Shown here in pieces: positions 1 through 7,987 of a DNA stretch of 59,912 nt. Numbering within the stretch: position 1 is the first letter of the stretch; each line of letters begins with the position of its first letter. The notes below the pieces were generated by a model. It did not search any database. It saw only the letters and a program-made list of their open reading frames with translations, and was not told the origin of the DNA. Source of the stretch: a virus; the IMG/VR virus record IMGVR_UViG_3300034092_003926, positions 1-59,912 of that record; one strand, given 5' to 3'. The position numbers were made by a program, and so were the translations under genes.

Positions 1-2
1 AT

Positions 3-242
3 AAGCCATCAGCACCAAAGTATAAAAATAAGTTTGAAAGTATGCCAGAGTTTAATATGTGCAAAGAAGATCTTGAGTTTGATAGAAAGGTAAAAAAACC
101 TGCGCCATCGGCAAGATTAAGAGATTGCGAACCAATAAAAGTCAGATGTCGAGTTTGTGGAAAAAATGAAAAAGTTGCACCTGATCTTGTCGAGTCTATA
201 GAAAGATACAAGTGTAACAAATGTTCGACAGGAGCCGGTTGA
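3..242 (+). CDS. Zinc-ribbon protein, 5' end outside window
   Basis: The frame is open to the left edge, so the gene starts upstream; the first internal ATG is at 42 but in-frame coding continues before it. The C-terminal half holds a four-cysteine zinc ribbon, CRVCG followed about 20 residues later by CNKC, with a Lys/Arg-rich stretch before it. The protein ends at a TGA (240-242) overlapping the helicase ATG by one base, so the two are translationally coupled. Small zinc ribbons next to phage helicase genes are common, but I cannot name a function; nucleic-acid or protein binding is an inference. Confidence 0.6.
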   Translation, partial: KPSAPKYKNKFESMPEFNMCKEDLEFDRKVKKPAPSARLRDCEPIKVRCRVCGKNEKVAPDLVESIERYKCNKCSTGAG

Positions 243-1696
243 TGATTCTTTGTGATCCCGCCGCAGAAAGAGCGGTTTTAGCTGGTATATGCACCTATGG
301 TGAAAATGCCTATCTTGATGTTGCTGATATTATTCAAGAAACTTCTTTCACTGTAGACAGCAATAGCATTATTTTCAAGTGCATTAAAACGCTATTTAAC
401 AACGAACAAAAAACAAAAATAGACGTAGCATCTATATATTCTATTGCTCAAGAGTTGGGCGTTAGCAATATTCTTAACAAAAAAGAAGAAGCTCAACATC
501 TTAAAGCTATTATGGATTTTCCTGTTAGTGAGGAAAATGTTAGAAAATTTGCAGCAAAAATTCGTAAGCTTGAGATAGCAAGATTACTTCGAAAGCAACT
601 TGAAACAACTCAAGACAAGATTTTAGAAGTTACTGGCAATGAGCCGATATCATCTATTATCGGTATTGCAGAAGACAGCATTTTTAATTTTACTTCTTTA
701 TTAAATGATAGTGATAGTGGGCCAGAAAAAATTGGATCCAATATTGAAGATTATGTCAAAGATCTAGAACTCAATAAAATTGATCAGGTTGGTATTCCAA
801 CAGGATTTCCAATATATGATCAGGCTATCGGTGGTGGCTTAAGAAAAGGAACTATTAATGTTATTGGGGCAAGACCAAAAACTGGCAAAACATTATTATC
901 AGATAATATGGGATATAATGTTGCTAAATTAGGTATTCCTGTTTTGAATATGGATACAGAAATGAATAAAGAAGATCATATCCATAGACTACTAGCAATG
1001 ATTGCAGAGGTTGAAATTAATAATATTGAAACAGGAAAATTTTCAGAAAATCCAGAAAAGAAAAACAAGATCAACAGCGCCGTTCAACAATTAAAAGAAT
1101 CAAAACTTTATCATAAAAGCATTGCTGGTAAGCCATTTGAAGATCAGCTAGCGATCATGAGAAGATGGTTAGTTAAAGAAGTAGGATTAAATGATGATGG
1201 AACGGCCAAAGACTGTGTTATATTTTATGACTATTTAAAACTTATGGATAGTGCTGGTATCAGCCAAGATCTAAAAGAATATCAGGTTCTTGGATTTATG
1301 ATGACCAGCCTTCATAATTTTGCAGTTAGGTATAAGGTTCCAATTGTTGCTTTTATTCAGCTCAACAGGGATGGTATAACAAAAGAAAGTACTGACTCTG
1401 CAAGCGGATCCGATAGAATTATTTGGCTATGTAGCAATTTCAGTATATTTAAAAGAAAGAGCGACGAAGAAATTGCAGAAGACGGTCCAGATAATGGCAA
1501 CCGTAAACTAGTGCCTCTTGTTAGTCGTCATGGTGGAGGTCTAGACGATAATGATTATATTAATTGTTATATGAAAGGCTGGTGCGCCAAGATTACTGAA
1601 GGACGAACAAGGTTAGAAATTATGAATAATATTAATATAAAGAGCGAGGGGTTCGTAGTAGATGACAATGACGATGACCAAATCCCATTTGAATGA
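242..1696 (+). CDS. dnaB: Replicative DNA helicase, DnaB/RecA-like family
   Basis: Unwinds DNA at the replication fork. The start is ATG 242: AGGAG lies 7 nt upstream, and the N-terminus then reads MILCDPAAERAVLAGI, the usual DnaB beginning; an ATG at 221 lies upstream of that SD. The N-terminal helical domain takes residues 1-150. The RecA core carries Walker A GARPKTGKT near residue 209, the NMDTEM segment after it, Walker B CVIFYDYLKLM near 326, the IQLNRDG sensor-like strand, and SRHGGG near the end. At 484 aa its length is normal for the family. The primase gene begins inside its last 35 bases in another frame, so helicase and primase are co-translated. No separate loader gene is seen in the window. 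Confidence 0.93.
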   Translation: MILCDPAAERAVLAGICTYGENAYLDVADIIQETSFTVDSNSIIFKCIKTLFNNEQKTKIDVASIYSIAQELGVSNILNKKEEAQHLKAIMDFPVSEENVRKFAAKIRKLEIARLLRKQLETTQDKILEVTGNEPISSIIGIAEDSIFNFTSLLNDSDSGPEKIGSNIEDYVKDLELNKIDQVGIPTGFPIYDQAIGGGLRKGTINVIGARPKTGKTLLSDNMGYNVAKLGIPVLNMDTEMNKEDHIHRLLAMIAEVEINNIETGKFSENPEKKNKINSAVQQLKESKLYHKSIAGKPFEDQLAIMRRWLVKEVGLNDDGTAKDCVIFYDYLKLMDSAGISQDLKEYQVLGFMMTSLHNFAVRYKVPIVAFIQLNRDGITKESTDSASGSDRIIWLCSNFSIFKRKSDEEIAEDGPDNGNRKLVPLVSRHGGGLDDNDYINCYMKGWCAKITEGRTRLEIMNNINIKSEGFVVDDNDDDQIPFE

Positions 1697-2816
1697 TCAA
1701 GCCAAACTAAAAATAGTTTGCGATGAAGTATGTGATAATATTGAATCGTTATTACAGACATTTGATATTGATTACAAATTTAATCAAAAAATGATAACTA
1801 TGTGTTGTCCAATCCATGGCGGAGATAATCCATCCGCAGTAAATCTATATCCAGAAGGTGAATCATATAGAGGAAACTGGAAGTGTAGAACACATAATTG
1901 TGAGAAAATTTTTAAAGGATCAGTTATTGGTTTTATAAGAGGGATCATATCTAGCCAAAAATATGGATGGAGAAAAAATGGAGACGATACCTGTTCTTTT
2001 AAAGAGGCTGTAGAATTTGCCACAGGATTCATTAATAAAGATCTTAGTAGCATAAAAATTTCTCGCTCTGACAGAGAAAAGAAACAATTTACTGCTATTG
2101 TTAATTATTTGAATAATGATACTACTCCTCAAAAGTCACAAATAACAAGACAAAGCATTACACAAACGCTAGAGATTCCTGCACAATATTATCTAGATAG
2201 AGGATATTCTAAGGAGATTTTAGTTAAATATGATGTTGGAACATGTAATAATCCATTTAAAGAAATGCATAATAGAATTGTTGTTCCTATTTATGATAAT
2301 GAATATAAATATATGATAGGATGCACAGGGCGTAGTATTTACGAGAAATGCACAGAATGTAAATCTCATCATGACCCTAATCAATCTTGCCCAGACACTG
2401 AAATAAGATGGAAAAACTGTAAGTGGAAACACAATGCTGATTTTAAGAGTCAAAATCATCTTTACAACTTTTGGTTTGCTAAAGAACATATTCTAAAGAG
2501 CGGTGTAGCAATTATTGTAGAAAGTCCAGGAAATGTTTGGAGACTCGAAGAGAATGGAATACATAATAGTGTTGCTATATTTGGATCATCTTTAAGTGAT
2601 CGTCAAAAAATTCTTTTAGATTCATCAGGAGCAATGAGTTTAATTATCTTAACAGATAATGATGAAGCCGGAATAAAAGCAGCAGAACAAATTAAAAATA
2701 AATGCAAAAATACTTATCGCGTCTTTATTCCAACAATTAGTAAGCCAGATGTTGGAGAAATGAACAGCGAAGAGATCAACCTTGAAATAAAAACATATTT
2801 AGAAAGAATAGTATGA
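1662..2816 (+). CDS. dnaG: DNA primase, CHC2 zinc finger plus Toprim
   Basis: Makes RNA primers for the phage fork. The zinc-binding motif is visible as C49-P-I-H52 and C75-x4-C80, wider than the usual C-x2-C second pair. A Toprim domain follows, with the Glu motif IIVESPG near residue 285 and the DNDEAG metal-binding motif near 332. The 384 aa length fits a minimal phage primase without a helicase-binding domain, in keeping with the separate DnaB-like helicase just upstream. Three in-frame ATGs (1662, 1668, 1674) are possible starts; a GAGG lies about 11 nt before the first. The stop overlaps the kinase ATG (ATGA). The unusual C-x4-C pair is odd but surrounding residues match the family. Confidence 0.88.
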   Translation: MTMTMTKSHLNDQAKLKIVCDEVCDNIESLLQTFDIDYKFNQKMITMCCPIHGGDNPSAVNLYPEGESYRGNWKCRTHNCEKIFKGSVIGFIRGIISSQKYGWRKNGDDTCSFKEAVEFATGFINKDLSSIKISRSDREKKQFTAIVNYLNNDTTPQKSQITRQSITQTLEIPAQYYLDRGYSKEILVKYDVGTCNNPFKEMHNRIVVPIYDNEYKYMIGCTGRSIYEKCTECKSHHDPNQSCPDTEIRWKNCKWKHNADFKSQNHLYNFWFAKEHILKSGVAIIVESPGNVWRLEENGIHNSVAIFGSSLSDRQKILLDSSGAMSLIILTDNDEAGIKAAEQIKNKCKNTYRVFIPTISKPDVGEMNSEEINLEIKTYLERIV

Positions 2817-3406
2817 TACGCATTATTGCTTTTGCTGGAACCAAACAATCAGGTAAGACTACTTGTGCTACAAATATCTTAAATCATTGGAAAAGCACAA
2901 CAGTAAATCAAAAGGTTAAAATATATAATTTTGCAGATCCTTTGAAGAGGGATATCTGTATGAATATTTTAGGTTTAACAGAACAGCAATGTTATGGCGA
3001 AGATTGTTTTAAAAATACTCTTACTGATATTGTATGGGATAATAAACAACTTACCGCCAGAGAAGTGATGCAATTCGTAGGGACTGATATATTTCGCAAG
3101 ATGAAGAACAATGTTTGGGCGGACGCTACTTTAATAAAAATAAATAATGAAAAACCATCCTTAGCTGTCATTGCGGATTGTCGTTTTCCCAATGAGGTAG
3201 AGTCTGTAAAAAAGGCTGGAGGAATAGTAGTCAGACTAACGAGGAAGCCCTTTAGCTCTGATCATGCTAGTGAAGTAGCGCTTGAGCAAATTAATTATGA
3301 CTGGAATAATTTTGATATTATACTAGATAATAAAAATATGGATTTACAAACCCAAAATAATGCATTAATATCTGTATTAAAGCAGAAAGGAATACTACCA
3401 TTATAA
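2813..3406 (+). CDS. Deoxynucleoside monophosphate kinase
   Basis: Phosphorylates dNMPs to dNDPs for phage DNA synthesis. The P-loop is FAGTKQSGKTT at residues 7-17; downstream is YNFADPLKRDI, typical of phage dNMP kinases, and IADCRFPNEVE with VRLTR in the nucleotide-binding core. The length of 197 aa is slightly below the T4 gp1 class. The start ATG overlaps the primase stop. It belongs to the replication operon. The next gene probably initiates just before this stop codon. The T4 gp1-like family is the best match; substrate choice (dGMP, dTMP, hm-dCMP) cannot be read from the sequence. Confidence 0.8.
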   Translation: MIRIIAFAGTKQSGKTTCATNILNHWKSTTVNQKVKIYNFADPLKRDICMNILGLTEQQCYGEDCFKNTLTDIVWDNKQLTAREVMQFVGTDIFRKMKNNVWADATLIKINNEKPSLAVIADCRFPNEVESVKKAGGIVVRLTRKPFSSDHASEVALEQINYDWNNFDIILDNKNMDLQTQNNALISVLKQKGILPL

Positions 3407-4443
3407 TCACATATCTTAGAAGTAGTTCATATGGAACCCATTCTTTTTGTCCTATGCAGTATTTTATTGAATATAATTTAGGCATTAGAAGTCCATCAAA
3501 TAAAAAGGCCGATAAAGGTAGTATAGTTCATAAAGTGCTAGAAATTTTAGCCTATATTAAACTTACCGAACAAAATAAAGAAAAAATCTATATAGACGAT
3601 ATTGTTGGTGAAGTTAATATTAATGATTATAATTTGAACGATATTATAGAGAAAGTCTATAATCATTATTCATCTCGGTTTAAACACCACCAGTGGGAGG
3701 TCAAAGACTATAAAGACTGCCATCTATGGGTAAACAAAGCGCTCACGCAGCACAATGGAGAGTTCGACCCTAGGAAAAGTAACATACTACAACCAGAACA
3801 ACACTTTGATATTTTAATAGACAAACCTTGGGCAGATTATGGGTATACGACCAAAGACGGATTTTTGGAGGGCAGATTGGCCATTAAGGGTACAATTGAT
3901 CTCATCACTAAAGTTGATGATAACACAATAGAAATAGTTGATTATAAAACCGGCAGAAGATTGGATTGGGCAACAGGAGAAGAAAAAACACTAGCTAAAC
4001 TTCAGAACGATCCACAACTGAGAATTTATCATTATGCTGTTAGTCAACTGTATTCTCATATCGAGCATATTATTTTTACTATTTATTTTATAAATGATGG
4101 TGGAGCGTTCAGTATTTGTTACGATAAGTCTGATTTGCCTAAAACAGAAGACATGATTCGTCAAAAATTTGAGACCATAAAAAATACGCAGGTTCCCCAA
4201 TTAAACAAAAGCTGGAAATGTACAAAGTTATGTCATTTTGGCAAAACCACATTCGAAAACTCTCACGTGTTGCCTATAATAGAGTATAGAGATGGTCAAC
4301 TATGCAAAGTCGATCAAGCCATGACCAAGTGTGAACAAATAAAGCATGACATAGAGTTGATCGGTATCAATAAGGTCATTGACACCTACACTTTTCCAGA
4401 CTATAGTATAGGGTTTTACAAGGCTCCTGGTTCGGTGGAATAA
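3400..4443 (+). CDS. RecB/Cas4-like PD-(D/E)XK nuclease, probable ATT start
   Basis: Exonuclease-like protein of the RecB/Cas4 group. The core motif is GTIDLI near residue 164 and EIVDYKTG near 177-184, giving the D...D-x-K metal site. The helix GSIVHKVLEIL supplies the usual G..vH motif. Conserved-looking N-terminal residues SSSYGTHSFCPMQYFIEYNLG lie upstream of the first ATG (3454), which would delete part of them and the Cys. The frame is open back to 3361 without ATG, GTG or TTG; AAGGA at 3387-3391 sits 8 nt before ATT 3400, so ATT (or ATA/ATC next to it) is the likely start. Cys residues in FCPM, CTKLC and MTKC could hold an Fe-S cluster as in Cas4/AddB, but the spacing is not canonical. 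It lies in the replication operon and overlaps the kinase stop. Confidence 0.72.
   Translation: MIITYLRSSSYGTHSFCPMQYFIEYNLGIRSPSNKKADKGSIVHKVLEILAYIKLTEQNKEKIYIDDIVGEVNINDYNLNDIIEKVYNHYSSRFKHHQWEVKDYKDCHLWVNKALTQHNGEFDPRKSNILQPEQHFDILIDKPWADYGYTTKDGFLEGRLAIKGTIDLITKVDDNTIEIVDYKTGRRLDWATGEEKTLAKLQNDPQLRIYHYAVSQLYSHIEHIIFTIYFINDGGAFSICYDKSDLPKTEDMIRQKFETIKNTQVPQLNKSWKCTKLCHFGKTTFENSHVLPIIEYRDGQLCKVDQAMTKCEQIKHDIELIGINKVIDTYTFPDYSIGFYKAPGSVE
4379..4407 (+). promoter_or_regulatory. Candidate sigma70 promoter inside nuclease gene
   Basis: TTGACA at 4379-4384 and TATAGT at 4402-4407 are separated by 17 bases: a perfect -35 and a 5/6 -10 box. Transcription would start near 4414 and cover the HNH gene and the polymerase. 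It lies inside the 3' end of a coding sequence, so chance matching is possible. Confidence 0.5.
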
Positions 4444-4463
4444 TTCTATGTCCACACTATTTT

Positions 4464-4521
4464 TCTCTGGTGTGAAAATAAAGTGTGTATTACAATATAT
4501 GTTTATATACCACACCAGAGA
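4464..4521 (+). promoter_or_regulatory. Inverted repeat in HNH gene leader
   Basis: TCTCTGGTGTG (4464-4474) and CACACCAGAGA (4511-4521) form a perfect 11-bp inverted repeat around a 36-base AT-rich loop, 8 bases before the HNH start at 4530. In RNA the right arm would occupy the ribosome landing zone. Leader hairpins that hold back translation of homing endonucleases are known in T-even phages; here that role is an inference. It could also mark the left limit of the mobile HNH segment. Confidence 0.5.
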
Positions 4522-4529
4522 TTATTATT

Positions 4530-5246
4530 ATGGGTAGATCTATAAAAAACGGACGCTATACAAAGTGCTATAATAAAAAGCTCACCAAAAAATTTCTAGA
4601 AAAACAATATCCTAAATATGGAGCTTATAAAATAGCAAAAGACTTGGGCATGAATGTTAAAACCATATACAATTATCTAGAATATTATAATATACCTAGA
4701 GATAGAGAAAAAAATAATCAAGTTAAAAAAGGAGATGTGTTTGGATATTTGACCTTAATAAAGCCTGTAGGTAAATTAAAAAACGGAACAATAACATGGG
4801 AATGCAAATGTGAATGTGGTAAAAAAACAATCGTTCCATCATCAAGAATTAAGGCTGGAGGAGTAAAAAGCTGTGGATGCTTCTTAAAAATGAAAGGTCA
4901 AAAAAGATGGAATTGGAAGGGGTATTGCGGGATAAGTGGCGCTAGATTTACAGAAATAAGATGGAGAGCAAACAAGAAAGGATTCGATTTTGATTTAACA
5001 CCTGAATTTTTGTGGAAGCTTTATATACAAACTCAGAATAAAAAGTGTGCCATCACAGGCGAAGAAATCGATCTTGACAAAGACGGGTCATTAGATAGAA
5101 TTGATAGTTCTAAAGGATACGTCAAAAATAATGTTTGGTGGGTAAAAAAAGATATTAATAAAATGAAACTAGACTTTCCTTTACATATATTTATTAAGTT
5201 GTGTGAAAAGGTCGTAGCCAATAAGGAGAAAATTAGATGGACATGA
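4530..5246 (+). CDS. Free-standing HNH homing-type endonuclease
   Basis: An HNH endonuclease of the phage homing type. The start is taken at ATG 4530 (MGRSIKNGRYTKC); ATG 4485 would add 15 hydrophobic residues and place the leader hairpin inside the gene. Residues 15-55 form a helix-turn-helix (YGAYKIAKDLGMNVKTIYN). A zinc-ribbon-like module follows, WECKCECGKK...GGVKSCGC, common in phage HNH/AP2 endonucleases. The C-terminal HNH part reads KCAITGEEI, then SLDRIDSSKGYVKNNV, with the Asp-Arg-Ile-Asp stretch and the Asn of the HNH core. The gene sits between nuclease and polymerase and its stop overlaps the polymerase reading frame. The likely target lies in the polymerase start region just downstream. 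Confidence 0.82.
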   Translation: MGRSIKNGRYTKCYNKKLTKKFLEKQYPKYGAYKIAKDLGMNVKTIYNYLEYYNIPRDREKNNQVKKGDVFGYLTLIKPVGKLKNGTITWECKCECGKKTIVPSSRIKAGGVKSCGCFLKMKGQKRWNWKGYCGISGARFTEIRWRANKKGFDFDLTPEFLWKLYIQTQNKKCAITGEEIDLDKDGSLDRIDSSKGYVKNNVWWVKKDINKMKLDFPLHIFIKLCEKVVANKEKIRWT

Positions 5247-7127
5247 GCAACTATATACCGCTTCATGTCCATTCTTAAGTGGGCTATGTTCTCACTTTTG
5301 GATGGACTATCAAAACCAGAACAAATCGCTGAAAGATGCAAAGAAATTGGTGCAACTGCTTGTGCTTTAACAGACCATGGTAATATAGCGGGTGCGGTTA
5401 AGTTTTATCTGGCAATGAAAGCTGCCGGAATAAAACCGATTTTAGGCTGTGAACTATATATCTGCAAAAATAATCCTTCTATTAGAGAAAAAGAAAATAA
5501 AGAACTAAGTCATCTTTTAGTTTTAGCAAAAAATTATGATGGATGGAAAACTCTTATTAAAATAGTTTCAGAATCCAACAGAGAAGATTATTATTATCAT
5601 AAGCCTCGTCTAGATATCAATGCTCTTGCTTCGTTGAATGATGGTAATTTGATTATGATTACTGGACATCTTGGTTCGACATTAGCAGATGAATTAATTG
5701 AGAATAATCAATTAAAAACAAACTGGAAAGAACTTGGTATTAGCCATATCAATACTTTGAAAGAAAAATTTGAATACGTATTTTTAGAAGCTCAATTGAT
5801 GGACTCTAATAACTTAACTATACAAGTTCAACTTACGGATGCCATCAGAACCTTGGGTAAATTAACAAATACAAAAGTTGTTTGTACTCCAGATGCTCAT
5901 TATGCTCGAAAAGAAGATGCTGCCGATCAAAGAATATTGCTATGTAATAATTTAAAAGTGACATTTACAGACATTAGTCGAAAAATTAGCAACGACGAAG
6001 ATGTTCCTATGGGCTGTTTCTTTACGTCTGATAACTATCATATTCTATCTCAAGAAGAAATGAAAGAGTTACATACTGTAGAAGAAATAGAAAATACAAA
6101 TTATGTGAATAGCCTAATTGAAGAATACGACATTCTTAGTAAACCAAAACTTCCTCCTTTTAGTTGTCCTCCTGGATATGATGATGCAGAATATTTGAGA
6201 GAACTTTGTCGAAAAGGATGGAAAGAAAAAATAGCAAACATAATTCCTAAAGAAGAACATAGTATTTATGTTGATCGTATTAAATACGAATTAGATGTTT
6301 TGCAAGGAGCTAATCTTAGCAGCTACTTTTTAATTGTTCAAGATATTGTTAATGAAGTAAGAAAAAATGGGTGGTTACCCGGACCCGGAAGAGGTAGTGC
6401 TGCGGGATGTTTAGTTTCTTATTTAATTGGTATTACTAGTATAGATCCTATCAAATATAATCTATTTTTTGATAGATTTTATAATTCTGGTAGAAATACT
6501 AAAGACCGTATATCTATGCCAGATATTGATGTGGATGTTCCTATTAATAAAAGAGAATATATAATTAATTATATTAAACAAAAATATGGAGAAAATAAAG
6601 TTTCTCAAATGATTACATTTAATACTATTAAGGGTCGAGGCGCTCTTAAGGACGTATTGAGGGTATATGGCAATGTTAGTTTTGAAGAAATGAATAGAAT
6701 TACAAAGAATATTCCTGACGAAGCTAAAATTGCAGATGAATTGCAAGAAATGAAAGAAGAAACTGGTGAAGCATCTATTATCCGATGGGCATTAGAAAAT
6801 AATGCAGATAAACTCAAAGAGTGGTGTTATATAGATGAAAACGGAGAATTACAGGGACCACTAGCCAAAAGATTTGAACAGGCTATAAGATTAGAAGGAA
6901 CGAAATCAAATCAATCAAAACACGCCGCCGGAATCGCTATTAGTTCTGAACCATTAAAAGATATTTGTCCTATGGTATATGATAGCAAAAATGACCAATA
7001 TATTGCTGGTATGGAAATGCAAGACCTAGAAAATATTGGTATCATTAAGTTTGATATTCTTGGCGTAGCAATGTTAGATAAAATTATGACCATACAAGAT
7101 CTTTTACAGCAAGGAGTGGAATTGTGA
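5237..7127 (+). CDS. dnaE: DNA polymerase III alpha, N-terminal part (PHP + palm), +1 frameshift needed
   Basis: N-terminal half of a bacterial-type replicative polymerase. AAGGAG at 5223-5228 lies 8 nt before ATG 5237, which encodes MDMSNYIPLHVHS and then TAA (5276-5278). The sequence resumes one frame over as FSLLDGLSK, the next part of the same PHP motif, and runs to 7127. Reading +1 at TCT-TAA-G gives HS-KWAM-FSLLDG and 629 aa. The only ATG in the main frame nearby (5265) has no SD and would remove the HxH metal ligands. Other PHP motifs are present: TDHGN, GCELY, SHLLVLA, PDAHYAR. The palm has GPGRGSAAG, PDIDVD near residue 427 and IKFDILG near 605, so all three catalytic aspartates are here. 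The fingers are encoded separately at 7988-9604. Confidence 0.85.
5273..5288 (+). promoter_or_regulatory. Candidate +1 frameshift or 10-nt bypass site
   Basis: TCT (5273-5275) ends the PLHVHS frame, TAA follows, and AAG (5277-5279) begins the polymerase frame after skipping one base. The Ser codon before a stop with a +1 shift resembles the antizyme and prfB type of programmed shift. Alternatively, removing the ten bases 5276-5285 restores HS-M-FSLLDG exactly, so the segment can be seen as a 10-bp insertion. A disabling mutation is also possible. Confidence 0.6.
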
Positions 7128-7303
7128 TCAAAAAATTTAATGACGTAGAAAACAATACTGTGTTTAAAATAAATGGCATGGAATATACAAAAGTACCAAC
7201 AGTAAAAGTTAGTTGTTGCAAAAGTATAAATGCCATTCAAGTTGATAATACTAATAATAGAACATTTATTCAACCCTCAACAGATGTAGAAGTGAATGAT
7301 TAA
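7124..7303 (+). CDS. Small unknown protein, GTG start
   Basis: A 59-codon frame beginning with GTG 7124, which overlaps the stop of the polymerase N-part (TTGTGA) and ends inside the start of the exonuclease gene. The product begins VIKKFNDVENNTVFKINGMEYTK on translation (Met at initiation), with a Cys-Cys pair in VSCCKSINA and an acidic C-terminus. It looks like a small beta-rich domain. Both overlaps and the lack of spare bases argue that it is translated by coupling. I do not recognise it; a role in holding the split polymerase together would be speculation. Confidence 0.55.
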   Translation: MIKKFNDVENNTVFKINGMEYTKVPTVKVSCCKSINAIQVDNTNNRTFIQPSTDVEVND

Positions 7304-7985
7304 TTATAATAAAATATGTGTTTTTGATTTTGAAACAGATGGATCCGATCCTAAACAATGCAGCCCTGTTCAAATAGCAGCTATTATTATTGATCCTATA
7401 CAATTAGAAATTGTTGACGGTTCAGAATTTAATATTAATTTCAAACCAGAAGTATTAGAACAATCTGAAGACTATCAATACGAAACAGATATTCTTGATT
7501 TTCATTCCAAAGTAAAGGGGTGTAGTAAAGACGATATCTTAAATGAATGGAAAAAATATCCAAAACAGGAACATTCATGGAAGATGTTTACTAACTATCT
7601 GGATAAATATCATACTAGAAGTTCAAAAAAAAGTCAGTTCAGCGCACCAATTGCAGCAGGGTATAACATACATAGATTTGACTTGCATATTGTAAATCGT
7701 CTTAGTAAAAAATATGGAAACTTAAACAAAGAAGGTAATACGGATTTATTTTTTCCAAGAGATATAGCAGATGTGATGAATTTAGTTTTTTATTGGTTTG
7801 AACACAATAATGAACTAAAAAGTTACACTCTCGATACCGTAAGAGATTATTTTGGTATTGATAAAACTGGTGCTCATGATGCTCTAAAAGACGTAAAAGA
7901 TACCGCGGATATATTGATACGTTTCATGAAGTTACATCGTAATCTAAGTAGTAAAATAAAGTTTAAGGATTCATTCTTAAAATAA
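7296..7985 (+). CDS. DnaQ-like 3'-5' exonuclease (DEDDh)
   Basis: Proofreading-type exonuclease. Exo I is CVFDFETDGSD near residue 8-16, Exo II lies in GYNIHRFDLHIV near 122-133, and Exo III is GAHDALKDVKDTADI near 189-203 with the His-x4-Asp arrangement of the DEDDh class. The length is 229 aa. The gene sits between the two parts of the polymerase, so it very likely supplies proofreading to that enzyme; this is inferred from position. It overlaps the small upstream gene by 8 bases and is followed after 2 bases by the polymerase C-part. No clear SD precedes it, which fits coupled translation. Confidence 0.85.
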   Translation: MINYNKICVFDFETDGSDPKQCSPVQIAAIIIDPIQLEIVDGSEFNINFKPEVLEQSEDYQYETDILDFHSKVKGCSKDDILNEWKKYPKQEHSWKMFTNYLDKYHTRSSKKSQFSAPIAAGYNIHRFDLHIVNRLSKKYGNLNKEGNTDLFFPRDIADVMNLVFYWFEHNNELKSYTLDTVRDYFGIDKTGAHDALKDVKDTADILIRFMKLHRNLSSKIKFKDSFLK

Positions 7986-7987
7986 CT

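Noticed and set aside
5273-5288. Self-splicing intron as cause of the frame break in the polymerase
   Set aside because: The extra sequence is only about 10 bases, far too short for any intron; the HNH gene lies before, not inside, the polymerase frame.
5237-5300. Matched take-off and landing codons for a T4-type bypass
   Set aside because: No identical codon pair in the correct frames was found around the ten bases, so a +1 shift at TCT-TAA is preferred to a classical hop, although bypass is not excluded.
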